Below are positions 25,379-33,760 of a stretch of DNA of 48,313 nucleotides, piece by piece. The first letter of the stretch is position 1. Each line of letters opens with the position of its first letter. The position numbers and the translations under genes are program-made. The stretch lies in IMG/VR virus record IMGVR_UViG_3300004369_000822, positions 1-48,313 of that record. One strand, given 5' to 3'. The notes under the pieces were generated by a model, which saw only the letters and a list, made by a program, of their open reading frames with translations, had not been told where the DNA came from and made no database searches. This DNA comes from a virus.

Positions 25379-25519
25379 TTATTAGGACCTTTCTGAAAAT
25401 TCAAAAAAAAATCAGGTTTTGAGTTGTTATGTCAACGATTCTGCGTTATCTTTGTCGTCGCTTGAGAAATACCACTCAAGCAACTTTCAACCATACAAAC
25501 TATCCGAAAGGCAAACCCA
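25379..25519. promoter_or_regulatory. Divergent control region
   Basis: 140 bases between oppositely oriented genes. A TTGACA lies on the minus strand at 25430-25435, but 17 bases further on there is only an AT-rich ATTTTT. An inverted repeat GCTTGAG / CTCAAGC with an eight-base spacer (25460-25481) sits before the plus-strand gene and could be an operator. An A-run at 25403-25410 adds curvature. Confidence 0.4.
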
Positions 25520-25780
25520 ATGTCAGCAATTAGCGAATTTGAAAGGATCACCAAGCAAAACGCTGGCTTGATCCGCCGTGGACGTCCGAGTGTCCTGACT
25601 CCAGAACAGAAGGAGCAGCGCAAGAATGTTCAAAAGATCAAGAACCGTCTCCGCAACGAGGCACGCCGTCGAGCACACATTGTCCTTCAGTACCGCTACC
25701 AGGACGAATTCAACAGCTTGATGGAAGAGGAACTCACCAACCTCCAGAAGAAGGATCCCCGTTACAAGATTCCTTCGTAA
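25520..25780 (+). CDS. Small basic coiled-coil protein
   Basis: 86 residues. A basic middle (RRGRPSVLTPEQKEQRKNVQ, KNRLRNEARRRAH) is followed by a helical acidic end. The RRGRPSVLTP stretch is like an AT-hook or a minor-groove arm. A histone-like or regulatory DNA-binding role is plausible. GAAAGG precedes the ATG, and a strong terminator follows within 30 bases, so it is a single-gene transcript. Its codon use is rich in C at third positions, which suggests high expression. Confidence 0.6.
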   Translation: MSAISEFERITKQNAGLIRRGRPSVLTPEQKEQRKNVQKIKNRLRNEARRRAHIVLQYRYQDEFNSLMEEELTNLQKKDPRYKIPS

Positions 25781-25806
25781 CGCAATCACAAGCCCAAAAA
25801 GAAAAA

Positions 25807-25829
25807 GGCCACCTACGGGTGGCTTTTTT
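25807..25829 (+). terminator. Rho-independent terminator
   Basis: GCCACC / GGTGGC stem with a TACG loop (25808-25823) followed by six T. It ends the transcript of the small basic protein. An A-run on the other side could let it work on the minus strand too. Confidence 0.88.
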
Positions 25830-25874
25830 CGTTTTCTTCCCCATGCTCCCTGAAGGCTGATGTACCATCAATGA

Positions 25875-26177
25875 ATGGACGGCTTAGGATACAGCGGCGG
25901 ACAGTATGTCGCAGGAGCCCGAGTCGTCAGAGCAGACCGGAGTCCATGCCCGGTTTGCGGCCATCCAACCGGCGATTGTGCCGGTGTTATGGAACCACCG
26001 AAACGCATTTGGGGATTAGGGGACATTCCGTCACTTGAAGACACACAAACAGTCCTCGTAGGCGAGGACATTTGGGAACAACGCCAAATCACCCCATATA
26101 CAGTTTCAAAAGTTCTCGTAGCAAAAGCTGGGCAACACATACCGCTCAAACAAGCACGAGAACTCGGCATCATTTAA
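25875..26177 (+). CDS. Small protein with CPVCG zinc-knuckle-like motif
   Basis: 100 residues. CPVCGHPTGDC (residues about 25-35) could bind zinc. The rest has beta-type segments (TQTVLVGEDIWEQRQI, TVSKVLVAKAGQHIP), ending with a PLKQARELGI helix. Similar short proteins with a CPVCGHPTGDC segment occur in actinobacterial phages as far as I recall, without known function. No clear ribosome site. It lies 28 bases before nrdJ and probably shares its transcript. Confidence 0.6.
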   Translation: MDGLGYSGGQYVAGARVVRADRSPCPVCGHPTGDCAGVMEPPKRIWGLGDIPSLEDTQTVLVGEDIWEQRQITPYTVSKVLVAKAGQHIPLKQARELGII

Positions 26178-26205
26178 CTAAAGACTCAGGGAAAAGGAAA
26201 GAACA

Positions 26206-28134
26206 GTGGCTTTCATCAGCGATGAATTTGTAGCTCAGTACGCCCCAAAACAAGCTCCATGGGGATTCGGAGGACTCGGAGAAATTGTCTATCTTCGCAC
26301 ATACAGTCGACCGATTGAGGAACTAGGGCGCAATGAAATGTGGCCCGAAACGATCCAGCGAGTCATTAACGGTGCAATTGACATTGGAGTTGACTACACC
26401 CAGGCAGAAGCCGAACAACTTTTTGATCACATGTTCAATCTTCGATGCTCGTTCTCTGGCCGCGCATTGTGGCAGTTGGGAACTCCACTGGTCAAAAAAT
26501 TCAATGCAGCATCTCTCAACAACTGTTATTTCGTCAATATTGAAACAATTGAAGACTTTGAATTTCTTTTTGATCATCTGATGCTTGGCGGAGGCGTCGG
26601 ATTCTCTGTGGAGCGATCAAAAATTCACGAACTCCCCAAGGTAAAAACAGGAGTGAAAATCACTCATGAAAGAAGCAACGACGCTGACGTCATTGTTCCA
26701 GACTCACGCCAGGGTTGGAGTCGCCTACTGCACTCTGTTTTGAAATCCTATTTCCACACAGGAAAATCGTTTAGTTATTCAACGATTTTAATTCGCGAGT
26801 TTGGCGCTCCGCTCAAATCCTTTGGTGGGACAGCTTCAGGTCCAGGCGCTCTCATTGACGGAATTGAAGACATTTGCAAAGTAATGGATGCGCGAGTTGG
26901 AAAGAAACTTCGCTCTATTGACGTTTTGGATATCGCAAACATCATTGGTCGCATTGTCGTTTCGGGATCGTCGCGGCGATCAGCCCAGATTGCCATAGGT
27001 GATCCAGACGATGTGCTATTCCTCAGGGCCAAGAATTGGTCATCCGGATCCGTTCCAGCGTGGAGGGCCAACAGTAACAACAGTATCTATGCAGATTCAT
27101 GGGACGAAATTCTTTCTGAAGTATGGAAGGGATACGACGGATCAGGAGAACCATATGGACTCGTTAATCGTAAACTTGCTCGACAATATGGACGCCTCGG
27201 AGAGAAGCGTCCTGATCCCACTATTGAGGGATACAACCCCTGTGCAGAAATCGCTCTTGGGGATGGCGAATCATGCAACCTCTCAACAATCTTCCTGCCG
27301 AATATTGAAACCGAGAAGCAGTTTAAAGAGGTTTCGCGTCTTCTCTATATGACACAAAAACATATTACTCAAATGAACTATCCGTACGATAAGACAACGA
27401 AGATCGTTGCGAAGAACGCACGTCTAGGGCAGTCAATTACTGGAGTTTTGCAGGCAACGCCGAAACAGTTGTCTTGGCTTTCTCCCACATACGAATATCT
27501 TCGCTCGGTAGATGAAGAGTATTCAAAAGCTCACAACTTTCCCGTTAGTGTTCGTCTGACGACTGTACAGCCGTCGGGAACTTTGTCGCTCCTACCCGGC
27601 AACACCCCTGGCATTCATCCCGCTTATGCCCGCTACTACATTCGGCGAGTTCGTTTTGGAGCAGCCGACCCTCTGGTGGAGGCATGTCGTCGACGCGGTT
27701 ATGTGGTGAAGTGGGATGTTGGTCTGGATGGACGCGAGGATCACACTCGTTATGTAGTGGAATTCCCCGCCGAGTCACCGGACGGTGCAGTTCTTGCCAA
27801 GGACATGACCGCTGTTGAGCAGTTGGAGTGGGTTAAGAAGATGCAAACCGAGTGGGCCGATAACGCCGTTTCGGTAACCGTCTACTATCGCAAGGAGGAG
27901 TTGGCGGATATCAAGGAGTGGCTGAGCAACAATTACACTGACAGCGTAAAAAGCGTGTCATTCCTCCTTCACTCGGATCACAATTTCCCGCTTCCTCCTT
28001 ACGAGGAAATCACCGAGGACGAGTACAAGAAGATGGTCGCCAAAGTTGATTTCTCGGTTCCGCTTGTCCTGGATGCTTCGGGAACTGAACTTGACCCTAG
28101 TGAGTGCGCTACGGGAGCCTGCCCCATTCGCTAA
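26206..28134 (+). CDS. nrdJ: B12-dependent (class II) ribonucleotide reductase, monomeric type
   Basis: 642 residues, GTG start with AAAGGAAAG upstream. It reduces ribonucleoside triphosphates to deoxy forms using adenosylcobalamin. Key residues are visible: first redox Cys107 in SLNNCYFV, the active loop NPCAEI (Asn344, radical Cys346, Glu348), second redox Cys357 eleven residues later, TTVQPSGTLSLLPG in the barrel, and the C-terminal pair Cys634/Cys639 (ECATGACP) that re-reduces the site. This pattern matches the Lactobacillus-type RTPR, though the protein is about 100 residues shorter. Class II needs no oxygen, and its cobalamin must come from the host or medium. It meets the next gene tail to tail with a four-base overlap. 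Confidence 0.95.
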   Translation: MAFISDEFVAQYAPKQAPWGFGGLGEIVYLRTYSRPIEELGRNEMWPETIQRVINGAIDIGVDYTQAEAEQLFDHMFNLRCSFSGRALWQLGTPLVKKFNAASLNNCYFVNIETIEDFEFLFDHLMLGGGVGFSVERSKIHELPKVKTGVKITHERSNDADVIVPDSRQGWSRLLHSVLKSYFHTGKSFSYSTILIREFGAPLKSFGGTASGPGALIDGIEDICKVMDARVGKKLRSIDVLDIANIIGRIVVSGSSRRSAQIAIGDPDDVLFLRAKNWSSGSVPAWRANSNNSIYADSWDEILSEVWKGYDGSGEPYGLVNRKLARQYGRLGEKRPDPTIEGYNPCAEIALGDGESCNLSTIFLPNIETEKQFKEVSRLLYMTQKHITQMNYPYDKTTKIVAKNARLGQSITGVLQATPKQLSWLSPTYEYLRSVDEEYSKAHNFPVSVRLTTVQPSGTLSLLPGNTPGIHPAYARYYIRRVRFGAADPLVEACRRRGYVVKWDVGLDGREDHTRYVVEFPAESPDGAVLAKDMTAVEQLEWVKKMQTEWADNAVSVTVYYRKEELADIKEWLSNNYTDSVKSVSFLLHSDHNFPLPPYEEITEDEYKKMVAKVDFSVPLVLDASGTELDPSECATGACPIR

Positions 28135-28946
28135 ACCGGTGTAGTGATCACACGAAAGCGTCCCTGACGGTACTCAAGGTCGCTGTTGGGGATGCTTTCG
28201 GTTGTGACCATTACTCGCTTCAACCATCGGTCGGTTCCGTCGTATCGCGCCTCAAATGGGGTGCGCCCATGAACGGTTTTCTTGTTGTCAATGATCATCA
28301 AATCGCCGCTTCGTAAATAGTATTTTTTGGTAACGGCATCTATAGCTTCGGAAAGAATAGATAACGCTTTTTCCGCTTCGGTCGTCGTTCCCACCATAAG
28401 GGCACGGTCATATGTGATTGATGTTTCGTCCAGGGTGAGTACTGACATCATCGGTGGGGTCAAAGAGTACTCGTCACTACGGAAACTGGCATCAATTTCA
28501 GTAACGAACTCATGTCGCTTGAGGGTGGATATTGTCACGGGGTCAAGTAGTGGCAGAATGTCTGACAGAAGCGCAATGTTTGTTCCCGCTTCAAGATCTT
28601 CGCGCACACAAAACAGCAAAAAGGTAGTGGGCCGATAACGGTGAAAAGCCGTTTCGGTGTGCATTTCCAAAGCTACTTTAGATGACGATGAAATTTGTTC
28701 GGTCTCGTTCGTCTGTATAGGGAACAGGTTTTGTACGGTGTTTCCATCTTGCTCCTGGGCATACCCGAAGACCGATCCGAATCGTGAGGCACTGGTCCGT
28801 AACCATAAATCGATCTCAGAAAAGATGGGATCTGTGTACGGCGGGGATGCGAGGTCAGCCAAGGCCGAAGGCGTGGGGTAGGGTCGAAGGCGGTCGTGGA
28901 ACTCCTCGTTCAGCCATGAAGGTTGTTCAATTTTTATTTGCTTCAT
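28131..28946 (-). CDS. Fe(II)/2OG oxygenase, clavaminate-synthase/AsnO/VioC-like
   Basis: About 271 residues. Metal ligands are His-x-Glu (EMHTETAFH, His96/Glu98 from the ATG at 28946) and a distal His226 in KKTVHGRTPFEARYDGTDRW, with Arg244 for 2OG. The HTE triad variant and the VHGR-PF-ARYDGTDRWLKR block are hallmarks of the group that hydroxylates free L-Asn or L-Arg in non-ribosomal peptide pathways (AsnO, VioC). This suggests a small-molecule or amino acid substrate rather than a protein. It follows a methyltransferase and a PhyH oxygenase on the same strand and could act with them. A TTG two codons upstream is an alternative start. Confidence 0.85.
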   Translation of the reverse strand: MKQIKIEQPSWLNEEFHDRLRPYPTPSALADLASPPYTDPIFSEIDLWLRTSASRFGSVFGYAQEQDGNTVQNLFPIQTNETEQISSSSKVALEMHTETAFHRYRPTTFLLFCVREDLEAGTNIALLSDILPLLDPVTISTLKRHEFVTEIDASFRSDEYSLTPPMMSVLTLDETSITYDRALMVGTTTEAEKALSILSEAIDAVTKKYYLRSGDLMIIDNKKTVHGRTPFEARYDGTDRWLKRVMVTTESIPNSDLEYRQGRFRVITTPV

Positions 28947-28958
28947 TGCCAAAGGTTT

Positions 28959-29621
28959 TCAGGTTTGGCTAGTTTCGTGCGGACCAGGAGCATAAGTATC
29001 GTTAACAATGTTCAGCACATTCTCAGGCGTCCAGTCTGACCAGCCGCGCTTCATGCAACGAATCGCAAACTGCCAATGCCACTTAGAAACAACAGGCCAA
29101 GTGATTTGAGCGGAATCATCCCTCCACTCACTCATCTGAGTTGAATTGGGAATAGTGTCAGTGAAATCCTGAAGACTTACAAAATCCATTTTCTCAAGAA
29201 TTTTCCAAACACGATCTTGATGACAATTCCAATGGTGCGTTGCCCCATCCCAAAACTCGTTTCCTCGCCCTGGCTGATAATTAAAATCCTGGTGCTCAAG
29301 AGTTGACTCAACCATATGCCACGGTTCATGCCCGTCTGCCCATCGGCGAATTGTTCTGTAAACATCCGGGCCAACAACCAGCAGATAACCACTAGGCTTA
29401 AGTATTCGTTTCATGTCTTGCAGAAATGCCGGTATGGCTTTCCAGTCAATATGTTCTAAAACATGACCCAAGTAAATGGCGTCAAACGAGTTGTCATCAA
29501 AGGGATAAGGCTCACCAGGAATCACGCGAACATCTGGTTTGGTTGTTTCACTTTCCCAAACATCAGCATTGACCCAGCCTTTTGCATAATGAGTCCCACA
29601 TCCAGCGTTAAGCAGTTTCAT
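28959..29621 (-). CDS. Class I SAM-dependent methyltransferase
   Basis: 220 residues. Motif I is LLNAGCGTHYAKGW at the very N-terminus, with Asp20 (VNAD) as the acidic residue of motif II. FDAIYLGHVLEHIDW (47-61) follows, then MKRILKPSGYLLVVGPD, typical of the Methyltransf_11 group. The C-terminal half is Trp/His-rich and probably forms the substrate pocket. The substrate is not evident. The next gene starts 12 bases downstream, and the PhyH gene is just upstream, so methylation and hydroxylation may act on the same compound. Confidence 0.85.
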   Translation of the reverse strand: MKLLNAGCGTHYAKGWVNADVWESETTKPDVRVIPGEPYPFDDNSFDAIYLGHVLEHIDWKAIPAFLQDMKRILKPSGYLLVVGPDVYRTIRRWADGHEPWHMVESTLEHQDFNYQPGRGNEFWDGATHHWNCHQDRVWKILEKMDFVSLQDFTDTIPNSTQMSEWRDDSAQITWPVVSKWHWQFAIRCMKRGWSDWTPENVLNIVNDTYAPGPHETSQT

Positions 29622-29627
29622 AAAACC

Positions 29628-30431
29628 TCAAATCGTTATGTCGTCTGGTCCGTAATATAGATCAAGGTCGGTCTTCAAAGGAAAATACCAGCCTCCATCT
29701 TTATGATGTTGAGCTATCGGCATATCCGGTCGATGCCCAGCACCAGAATAGTGAGCAATTAGCGAACGACGCTCAAGACCATGAATATTTGCCCGCGATC
29801 CTCTGTGCAAAAGACGACCATGCCAAACCAATAGGTCGCCACGTTTCGGCAGATAAGAAACTACCTCTGCTTCACGACGAACAATTTCCTCTTCAAATAG
29901 TGGACTAAGAATTTGCTCAGAAAACTTTGGCCACCGATGGTCGCGTTGATCTGGTGGAAGAGCAGACAATATGTTTTCTCTTGTGACCTGTGGCCAGCGG
30001 TGCGAGCCAGGGACATATTGGAACGGTCCAGAATCAGGGTCAATTGAATCAAGTGCGATCCATACGGCCGCATAGTAATCGCCAACCCAAGGCGGGTTTA
30101 GGTAAGAGTCTTGATGCCAATCACGTTCAGTTGAAACCCATCCAGTTAGATTTAAATGCAAGGCTGCGGTATCGCTAATCAAGTCCGATAGCACATTTCC
30201 TAAAGCTTGCCAGCATAATAAATCTCGAATTGCTTCATGTCGCATGTAAGGTATTGGATCTGGCCACCCAGACACGCGATTAGAGTTATGCGCTAGCCAA
30301 CATTCCTCGTAGGCTACTAGCAGGTTCTCGGGAAAGAATTTGTCAATAATTACCACCCCGTGGTCATTCCAATCGGCGGAACTGGGCGGGGGCGGATCTA
30401 TAGTTAAATTAGCTAATGAATGTGTTTCCAT
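29628..30431 (-). CDS. Fe(II)/2OG oxygenase, phytanoyl-CoA dioxygenase (PhyH) type
   Basis: 267 residues from the ATG at 30431; a longer frame would run into the opposite gene's leader. His106-x-Asp108 (DWHQDSYLNPP) and His209 (WHGRLLHRGS) form the metal site, with Arg221/222 (ERRSLIAHY) for 2OG. FQYVPGSHRWPQVT is the classical PhyH segment. PhyH enzymes usually act on small molecules, including lipids, halogenated or amino-acid-derived products. It starts a three-gene minus unit with the methyltransferase and the AsnO/VioC-like enzyme and lies 57 bases from a divergent oxygenase gene. Confidence 0.9.
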   Translation of the reverse strand: METHSLANLTIDPPPPSSADWNDHGVVIIDKFFPENLLVAYEECWLAHNSNRVSGWPDPIPYMRHEAIRDLLCWQALGNVLSDLISDTAALHLNLTGWVSTERDWHQDSYLNPPWVGDYYAAVWIALDSIDPDSGPFQYVPGSHRWPQVTRENILSALPPDQRDHRWPKFSEQILSPLFEEEIVRREAEVVSYLPKRGDLLVWHGRLLHRGSRANIHGLERRSLIAHYSGAGHRPDMPIAQHHKDGGWYFPLKTDLDLYYGPDDITI

Positions 30432-30488
30432 GGTTGGTGATGTTACTATGCCGAAAGTCAAGTCATCTTCATTAACCGAGGAAAAGCA

Positions 30489-31124
30489 TTGAATCAATAC
30501 GAAATAACACCAAAACCGCTTATTTCGCTTGATGTCTACGAAACATTTGTACACGACGTTAACAACAGCAAGCTACTAGCCGATGTTCGTAGACATGGTC
30601 ATCTAGTTGGGATGGATTGCGAAGCTAACGGAGTTGTGAGCAGGGGCTTTATTCAGTATGAGGATATTGTTGTCCCCATAACAAATGAGACTGCAAAACT
30701 AGAGCGGAGCGTTCTTTCAGTAATTCAGCAAATAACCGGGGGACGTAAGTATAAGATACAAGACACTTGGGCAGTTGACCTAGAATTCAATCAGAGCGTT
30801 ATACCACATACGCATAAATCAAACCTTCATTTGCACCCACTGGAATACTACTCGTTTTGTTATTATCCGGAGGTTCCCGAAAATTCTGCCCAACTGACTT
30901 TTTACGCGAATTATTGTGATCAAATGACCAATATGGTCACCATTCAGCCAGAAGTCGGCAAGTTGGTGATTTTTAATGCTTTTGTCATGCACTTCACATC
31001 ACGACATAAAGGTTCAACAAATCGTATGGTAATAAGTGGAAACCTATCACCGGTAAATCCAACCTCTTACGAAAATGCTGATTGGGATGCCTATCATGAT
31101 CGACCAAAAGTATGTGAAGCATGA
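30489..31124 (+). CDS. Putative Fe(II)/2OG oxygenase (2OG-FeII_Oxy_5-like)
   Basis: 211 residues from a TTG with GAGGA upstream. The C-terminal half (about 90-190) fits the family seen in many marine phages. It has TWAVDLEF, a His-rich metal strand (PHTHKSNLHLHPLEYYS, with His114/His116), the YYPEVPENSAQLTFYA strand pair, then KLVIFNAFVMHFTSRH (His168) and NRMVISGNLSP (Arg179 for 2OG). The exact metal ligands are less certain than in the other enzymes here. It leads a ten-gene plus-strand operon, and its stop overlaps the next start by four bases. Confidence 0.72.
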   Translation: MNQYEITPKPLISLDVYETFVHDVNNSKLLADVRRHGHLVGMDCEANGVVSRGFIQYEDIVVPITNETAKLERSVLSVIQQITGGRKYKIQDTWAVDLEFNQSVIPHTHKSNLHLHPLEYYSFCYYPEVPENSAQLTFYANYCDQMTNMVTIQPEVGKLVIFNAFVMHFTSRHKGSTNRMVISGNLSPVNPTSYENADWDAYHDRPKVCEA

Positions 31125-31813
31125 GTGACGACATTCTTTTCGTGATTGACAACTTCATCAAGGATCAACACCTAATTGAGGCCATTAAAGGTGACCCAGA
31201 GTTTTTTCCCGCCGCAATGGACGGGACAAATATTGGAGAGTTCAACAACTTCTACCACGATGGGGCCGCATCTTGCTTTGCTCCATACATGTTTTGGGAG
31301 GGTTGGCAAAAAGAAGCCCCCAACACATTAAGGAAACAGGTGATTGAAGCAATATGGAGAGATGCTTCGTATTTACCAATACCAGAGTCAGAAATATTGG
31401 GTTTTGAGTATTGGTGTAGAACATTCAATCAGGGACAGTACCTAAATGTTCATGTTGATGAGGACAGTTTTGCATACGAAGATGAACGCATCTTCAATGC
31501 ATGTTTAATTGGGTGCGTCTGGTATGGGTTCACTGAATGCGCCAGTGGATTCCTTGAACTTCACAATAACTACATAACAGGAAGCCCCAAAAATGCCCTT
31601 GAATCAGAAAACTTTCTACCCCTGTCATCACCACTAGACCAGAGAGAACGTATCTCTTATAAGCCCAACAGGCTCGTTGTATTTAACGCTGGTCGCAGGA
31701 TACATGGGACGACAGCCGTTCAGGAGGGAACTAGGCAGGTCATGGTTGTCAACCTGTGGTCTAAATCTAATCCACCAAGTGGTTTGGAAAAGAATCGATT
31801 CTTTAAGGAGTAA
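31121..31813 (+). CDS. Fe(II)/2OG oxygenase
   Basis: 230 residues. His111-x-Asp113 (YLNVHVDEDSF) and His195 (GRRIHGTTAV), with Arg205 (EGTRQVMVVNLW), give a complete facial triad and 2OG anchor. The fold looks P4H-like but lacks the N-D-D-x-x-G-G-E loop of the other family members here, so it belongs to a different branch. The substrate is unknown. ATGA overlap with the gene before and a two-base gap to the next make co-translation likely. Confidence 0.8.
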   Translation: MSDDILFVIDNFIKDQHLIEAIKGDPEFFPAAMDGTNIGEFNNFYHDGAASCFAPYMFWEGWQKEAPNTLRKQVIEAIWRDASYLPIPESEILGFEYWCRTFNQGQYLNVHVDEDSFAYEDERIFNACLIGCVWYGFTECASGFLELHNNYITGSPKNALESENFLPLSSPLDQRERISYKPNRLVVFNAGRRIHGTTAVQEGTRQVMVVNLWSKSNPPSGLEKNRFFKE

Positions 31814-31815
31814 AA

Positions 31816-32766
31816 ATGGATATTGAGACTTTTGAGGATATTGATTGGAACAAACCTGAAGATCTTGTTGATTCGTTCGTCCAATCGTTAGCCAAGAACA
31901 AGGGTATTTGTTTGAAAGCCAACGGATCAACAGAAGAGCAACGTGCCCATGTTTTTGACTTGATCGGAGCCAATTACCACTGGAATACACGACACCCACA
32001 GGGCGGAACATGGACTTATCATGAGAATCACAAATTCGGTATTGAGATGCTCCTCAGAGAAGTCAACAATACCTATGGCCAAATAATTGTCCCCTGGCAT
32101 TTGGAAAATACATTTTTTGAGTACCCGCAGATTGGTGGCGGTTGGTTTATGCACACATTCACCTGTTCGCCACATGTGGGTCGAACAGGATTCGTTAACT
32201 CAATTGAATTATTTAATGACCTTAGCGAAGAAGACAAGGATTTTCTTCGCAGATGCCTAATCGTTTGTACGCCAAGTTCCGATTGGGGCGACACTACTGA
32301 ATGTCATGGCTCAATTCAGTTTCTTGAACAAGTCAAAGAAGGCAAACTTAAGATAGAAATTACAGAACCCGACGGGGGGAAGGTGCCAGCTTTCTCCAAA
32401 GCAGCGGTATGTCAACATCCCGTTACAGGAGAAGAAATTCTGCGAATCAGCCCCAAAAATCCCCCATATCGAGGCGACTACCTACTCAGGGTTGATGACA
32501 GGCTTCCTACAAATAGCGAATTGGATCACTTCGACAAAATAAATAGTTGGGTTGAGTACGAGGTACGAGTAAATCGGCAAAGACCATATTGGTATGAGTG
32601 GACACAAGGTGATTTTCTGATTGTTGACCTTTTTTGCCTGATACACGGGGTAATGGGCGGATTTGAGGTTGGAGAACGGATATTCACGGGTTTTTGGGCA
32701 TTTCAAGAAAAATTTGGCGAAACAGGCATCACTGATCCAGCCCAACGATTAGCGCATTATGTATAA
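31816..32766 (+). CDS. Fe(II)/2OG oxygenase, TauD type
   Basis: 316 residues. His95-x-Glu97 (IVPWHLENTFF) and His277 (LFCLIHGVMGGF) with Arg288 (GERIFTGFW) mark a TauD/TfdA-type dioxygenase using the Glu variant of the triad. The first 60 residues hold the usual N-terminal helix and strand (NKGICLKANGSTEEQRAHVF). TauD enzymes act on small molecules such as sulfonates, quaternary amines and amino acids. AAGGAG gives a strong ribosome site. It shares the WH-x-(D/E)N-(T/A)FF block with the TauD protein at 38,047-39,627, so both may see related substrates. Confidence 0.87.
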   Translation: MDIETFEDIDWNKPEDLVDSFVQSLAKNKGICLKANGSTEEQRAHVFDLIGANYHWNTRHPQGGTWTYHENHKFGIEMLLREVNNTYGQIIVPWHLENTFFEYPQIGGGWFMHTFTCSPHVGRTGFVNSIELFNDLSEEDKDFLRRCLIVCTPSSDWGDTTECHGSIQFLEQVKEGKLKIEITEPDGGKVPAFSKAAVCQHPVTGEEILRISPKNPPYRGDYLLRVDDRLPTNSELDHFDKINSWVEYEVRVNRQRPYWYEWTQGDFLIVDLFCLIHGVMGGFEVGERIFTGFWAFQEKFGETGITDPAQRLAHYV

Positions 32767-32767
32767 T
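32762..32767 (+). promoter_or_regulatory. Candidate -10 box for the small-protein genes
   Basis: TATAAT preceded directly by TG lies at the stop of the TauD gene, about 60 bases before the next start. No clear -35 is seen. It could give the small helical proteins and downstream genes extra transcription. Confidence 0.38.
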
Positions 32768-32827
32768 TGGCATAGATTTGCCCAGAAGGGCTGGATACCA
32801 AAACGCGTGTCATAAAAGGAGCATGTT

Positions 32828-33061
32828 GTGGAATTCAAGATGACGAATGTTGACAAAAAGAAACTTTGGGAAGAATCCCGCATTGATAAGGAAGAGCATG
32901 TTTTTCGTGTTGCTATTGCGGCAGGCGTTGACCCTGACACGTTGACATTAGACTACGATCCAGCCGCCGATGGCATTGGAGAGGAATTAGCAGAAAAACT
33001 AACAACAGCCTTGCAAGATCTTGCCTATGTGATTGACAAGTTGACGCAGTTGGAGCAATAA
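32828..33061 (+). CDS. Small acidic helical protein (tandem family, copy 1)
   Basis: 77 residues, GTG start with AGGAG six bases upstream. It is helical and acidic. EEHVFRVAIAAGVDPDTLTL (residues about 22-41) carries a helix-turn pattern (hydrophobic helix, Gly-Val-Asp-Pro-Asp) that recurs in the next genes. The C-terminal helix, LAEKLTTALQDLAYVIDKLT, could form a coiled coil. First of four consecutive genes that look like diverged duplicates. No known function. Confidence 0.6.
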   Translation: MEFKMTNVDKKKLWEESRIDKEEHVFRVAIAAGVDPDTLTLDYDPAADGIGEELAEKLTTALQDLAYVIDKLTQLEQ

Positions 33062-33067
33062 TCGGAT

Positions 33068-33313
33068 ATGGAGTTTTTGCTGGCTCTTGCAAACCGCATT
33101 GAAATTTGCGAAGAACTGCTCACTAATCTAGATAGAGCACTTTATAGTCTTTTAATTGACAGTGGTCTTGATCCAGATCTAGTTGATCTCAATAAGATTG
33201 ACTCACTTATTGACACGGTTGACAAGCAGTGGACGCACTACGATATGCTGACAACACTCATCAACCAACGCAAATGGACAATTAACACCTTGAATGTACT
33301 TAAAGGACACTGA
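33068..33313 (+). CDS. Small acidic helical protein (tandem family, copy 2)
   Basis: 81 residues. LDRALYSLLIDSGLDPDLVD (residues about 21-40) repeats the helix-Gly-hydrophobic-Asp-Pro-Asp pattern of copy 1, followed by two helices ending RKWTINTLNVLKGH. It begins six bases after copy 1 and its stop overlaps the next start (TGATG). Possible partner of its neighbours in a hetero-oligomer. Confidence 0.58.
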   Translation: MEFLLALANRIEICEELLTNLDRALYSLLIDSGLDPDLVDLNKIDSLIDTVDKQWTHYDMLTTLINQRKWTINTLNVLKGH

Positions 33314-33522
33314 TGTTAACAGACGACAGAAAACAAGAGGCTAAAAATGAGGCCATTGAACTTCTTGAGTACTCAATTTTCGCAATGTGTCAAATCCTAC
33401 AAGTTGATGTTGATGCGCTTGACTCTACATTCGTAAACCCCACCAGTGAAGGCGAACACTTGTATGAATGTTACGAAGCTTTAATTAATCAGGTAACAAT
33501 TCACGAAAGTCTTACATCATGA
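33313..33522 (+). CDS. Small acidic helical protein (tandem family, copy 3)
   Basis: 69 residues. LEYSIFAMCQILQVDVDALD matches the same helix-turn element with the Gly and Pro replaced. A short C-terminal helix follows. It is coupled on both sides: TGATG before and ATGA after. The weakest match of the group, but its position and shape fit. Confidence 0.52.
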   Translation: MLTDDRKQEAKNEAIELLEYSIFAMCQILQVDVDALDSTFVNPTSEGEHLYECYEALINQVTIHESLTS

Positions 33523-33755
33523 AGTTCAATACAGATGTTCAAAAGATCTTCAAGGGATCCCAACCGCTTTCATCGCGAGACAATGGTGATGAAGTTATGG
33601 CGGATCCGAGTGATCCTGTTGATGCAACGCCAACGGAAGATGGTCGCGAGAACGATCCCTTAAAGTGGAGTACCGAAAAAATAGCCTTTTCATTCGCCTC
33701 CGACGAGGCAATTATTTCATGCATGGGAAGAATTAACAAGCTCACTGGAGGCTGA
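33519..33755 (+). CDS. Small hypothetical protein
   Basis: 78 residues, four-base overlap with copy 3. The first half is polar and probably disordered (DPSDPVDATPTEDGREND). The second half has a short helix (AFSFASDEAIISCMGRINKL). It does not carry the Gly-Asp element of its neighbours. GGAGG inside its end serves as the ribosome site of the next gene. Confidence 0.48.
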   Translation: MKFNTDVQKIFKGSQPLSSRDNGDEVMADPSDPVDATPTEDGRENDPLKWSTEKIAFSFASDEAIISCMGRINKLTGG

Positions 33756-33760
33756 AAATT

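Noticed and set aside
30432-30554. Longer N-terminus for the PhyH oxygenase
   Set aside because: The extension runs into the start of the divergent gene, is not part of the fold, and the ATG at 30431 fits the family length.
30489-30560. Operator or promoter between the divergent PhyH and Oxy_5-like genes
   Set aside because: The 57-base gap has no convincing pair of boxes or inverted repeat, so any promoter must overlap one of the genes.
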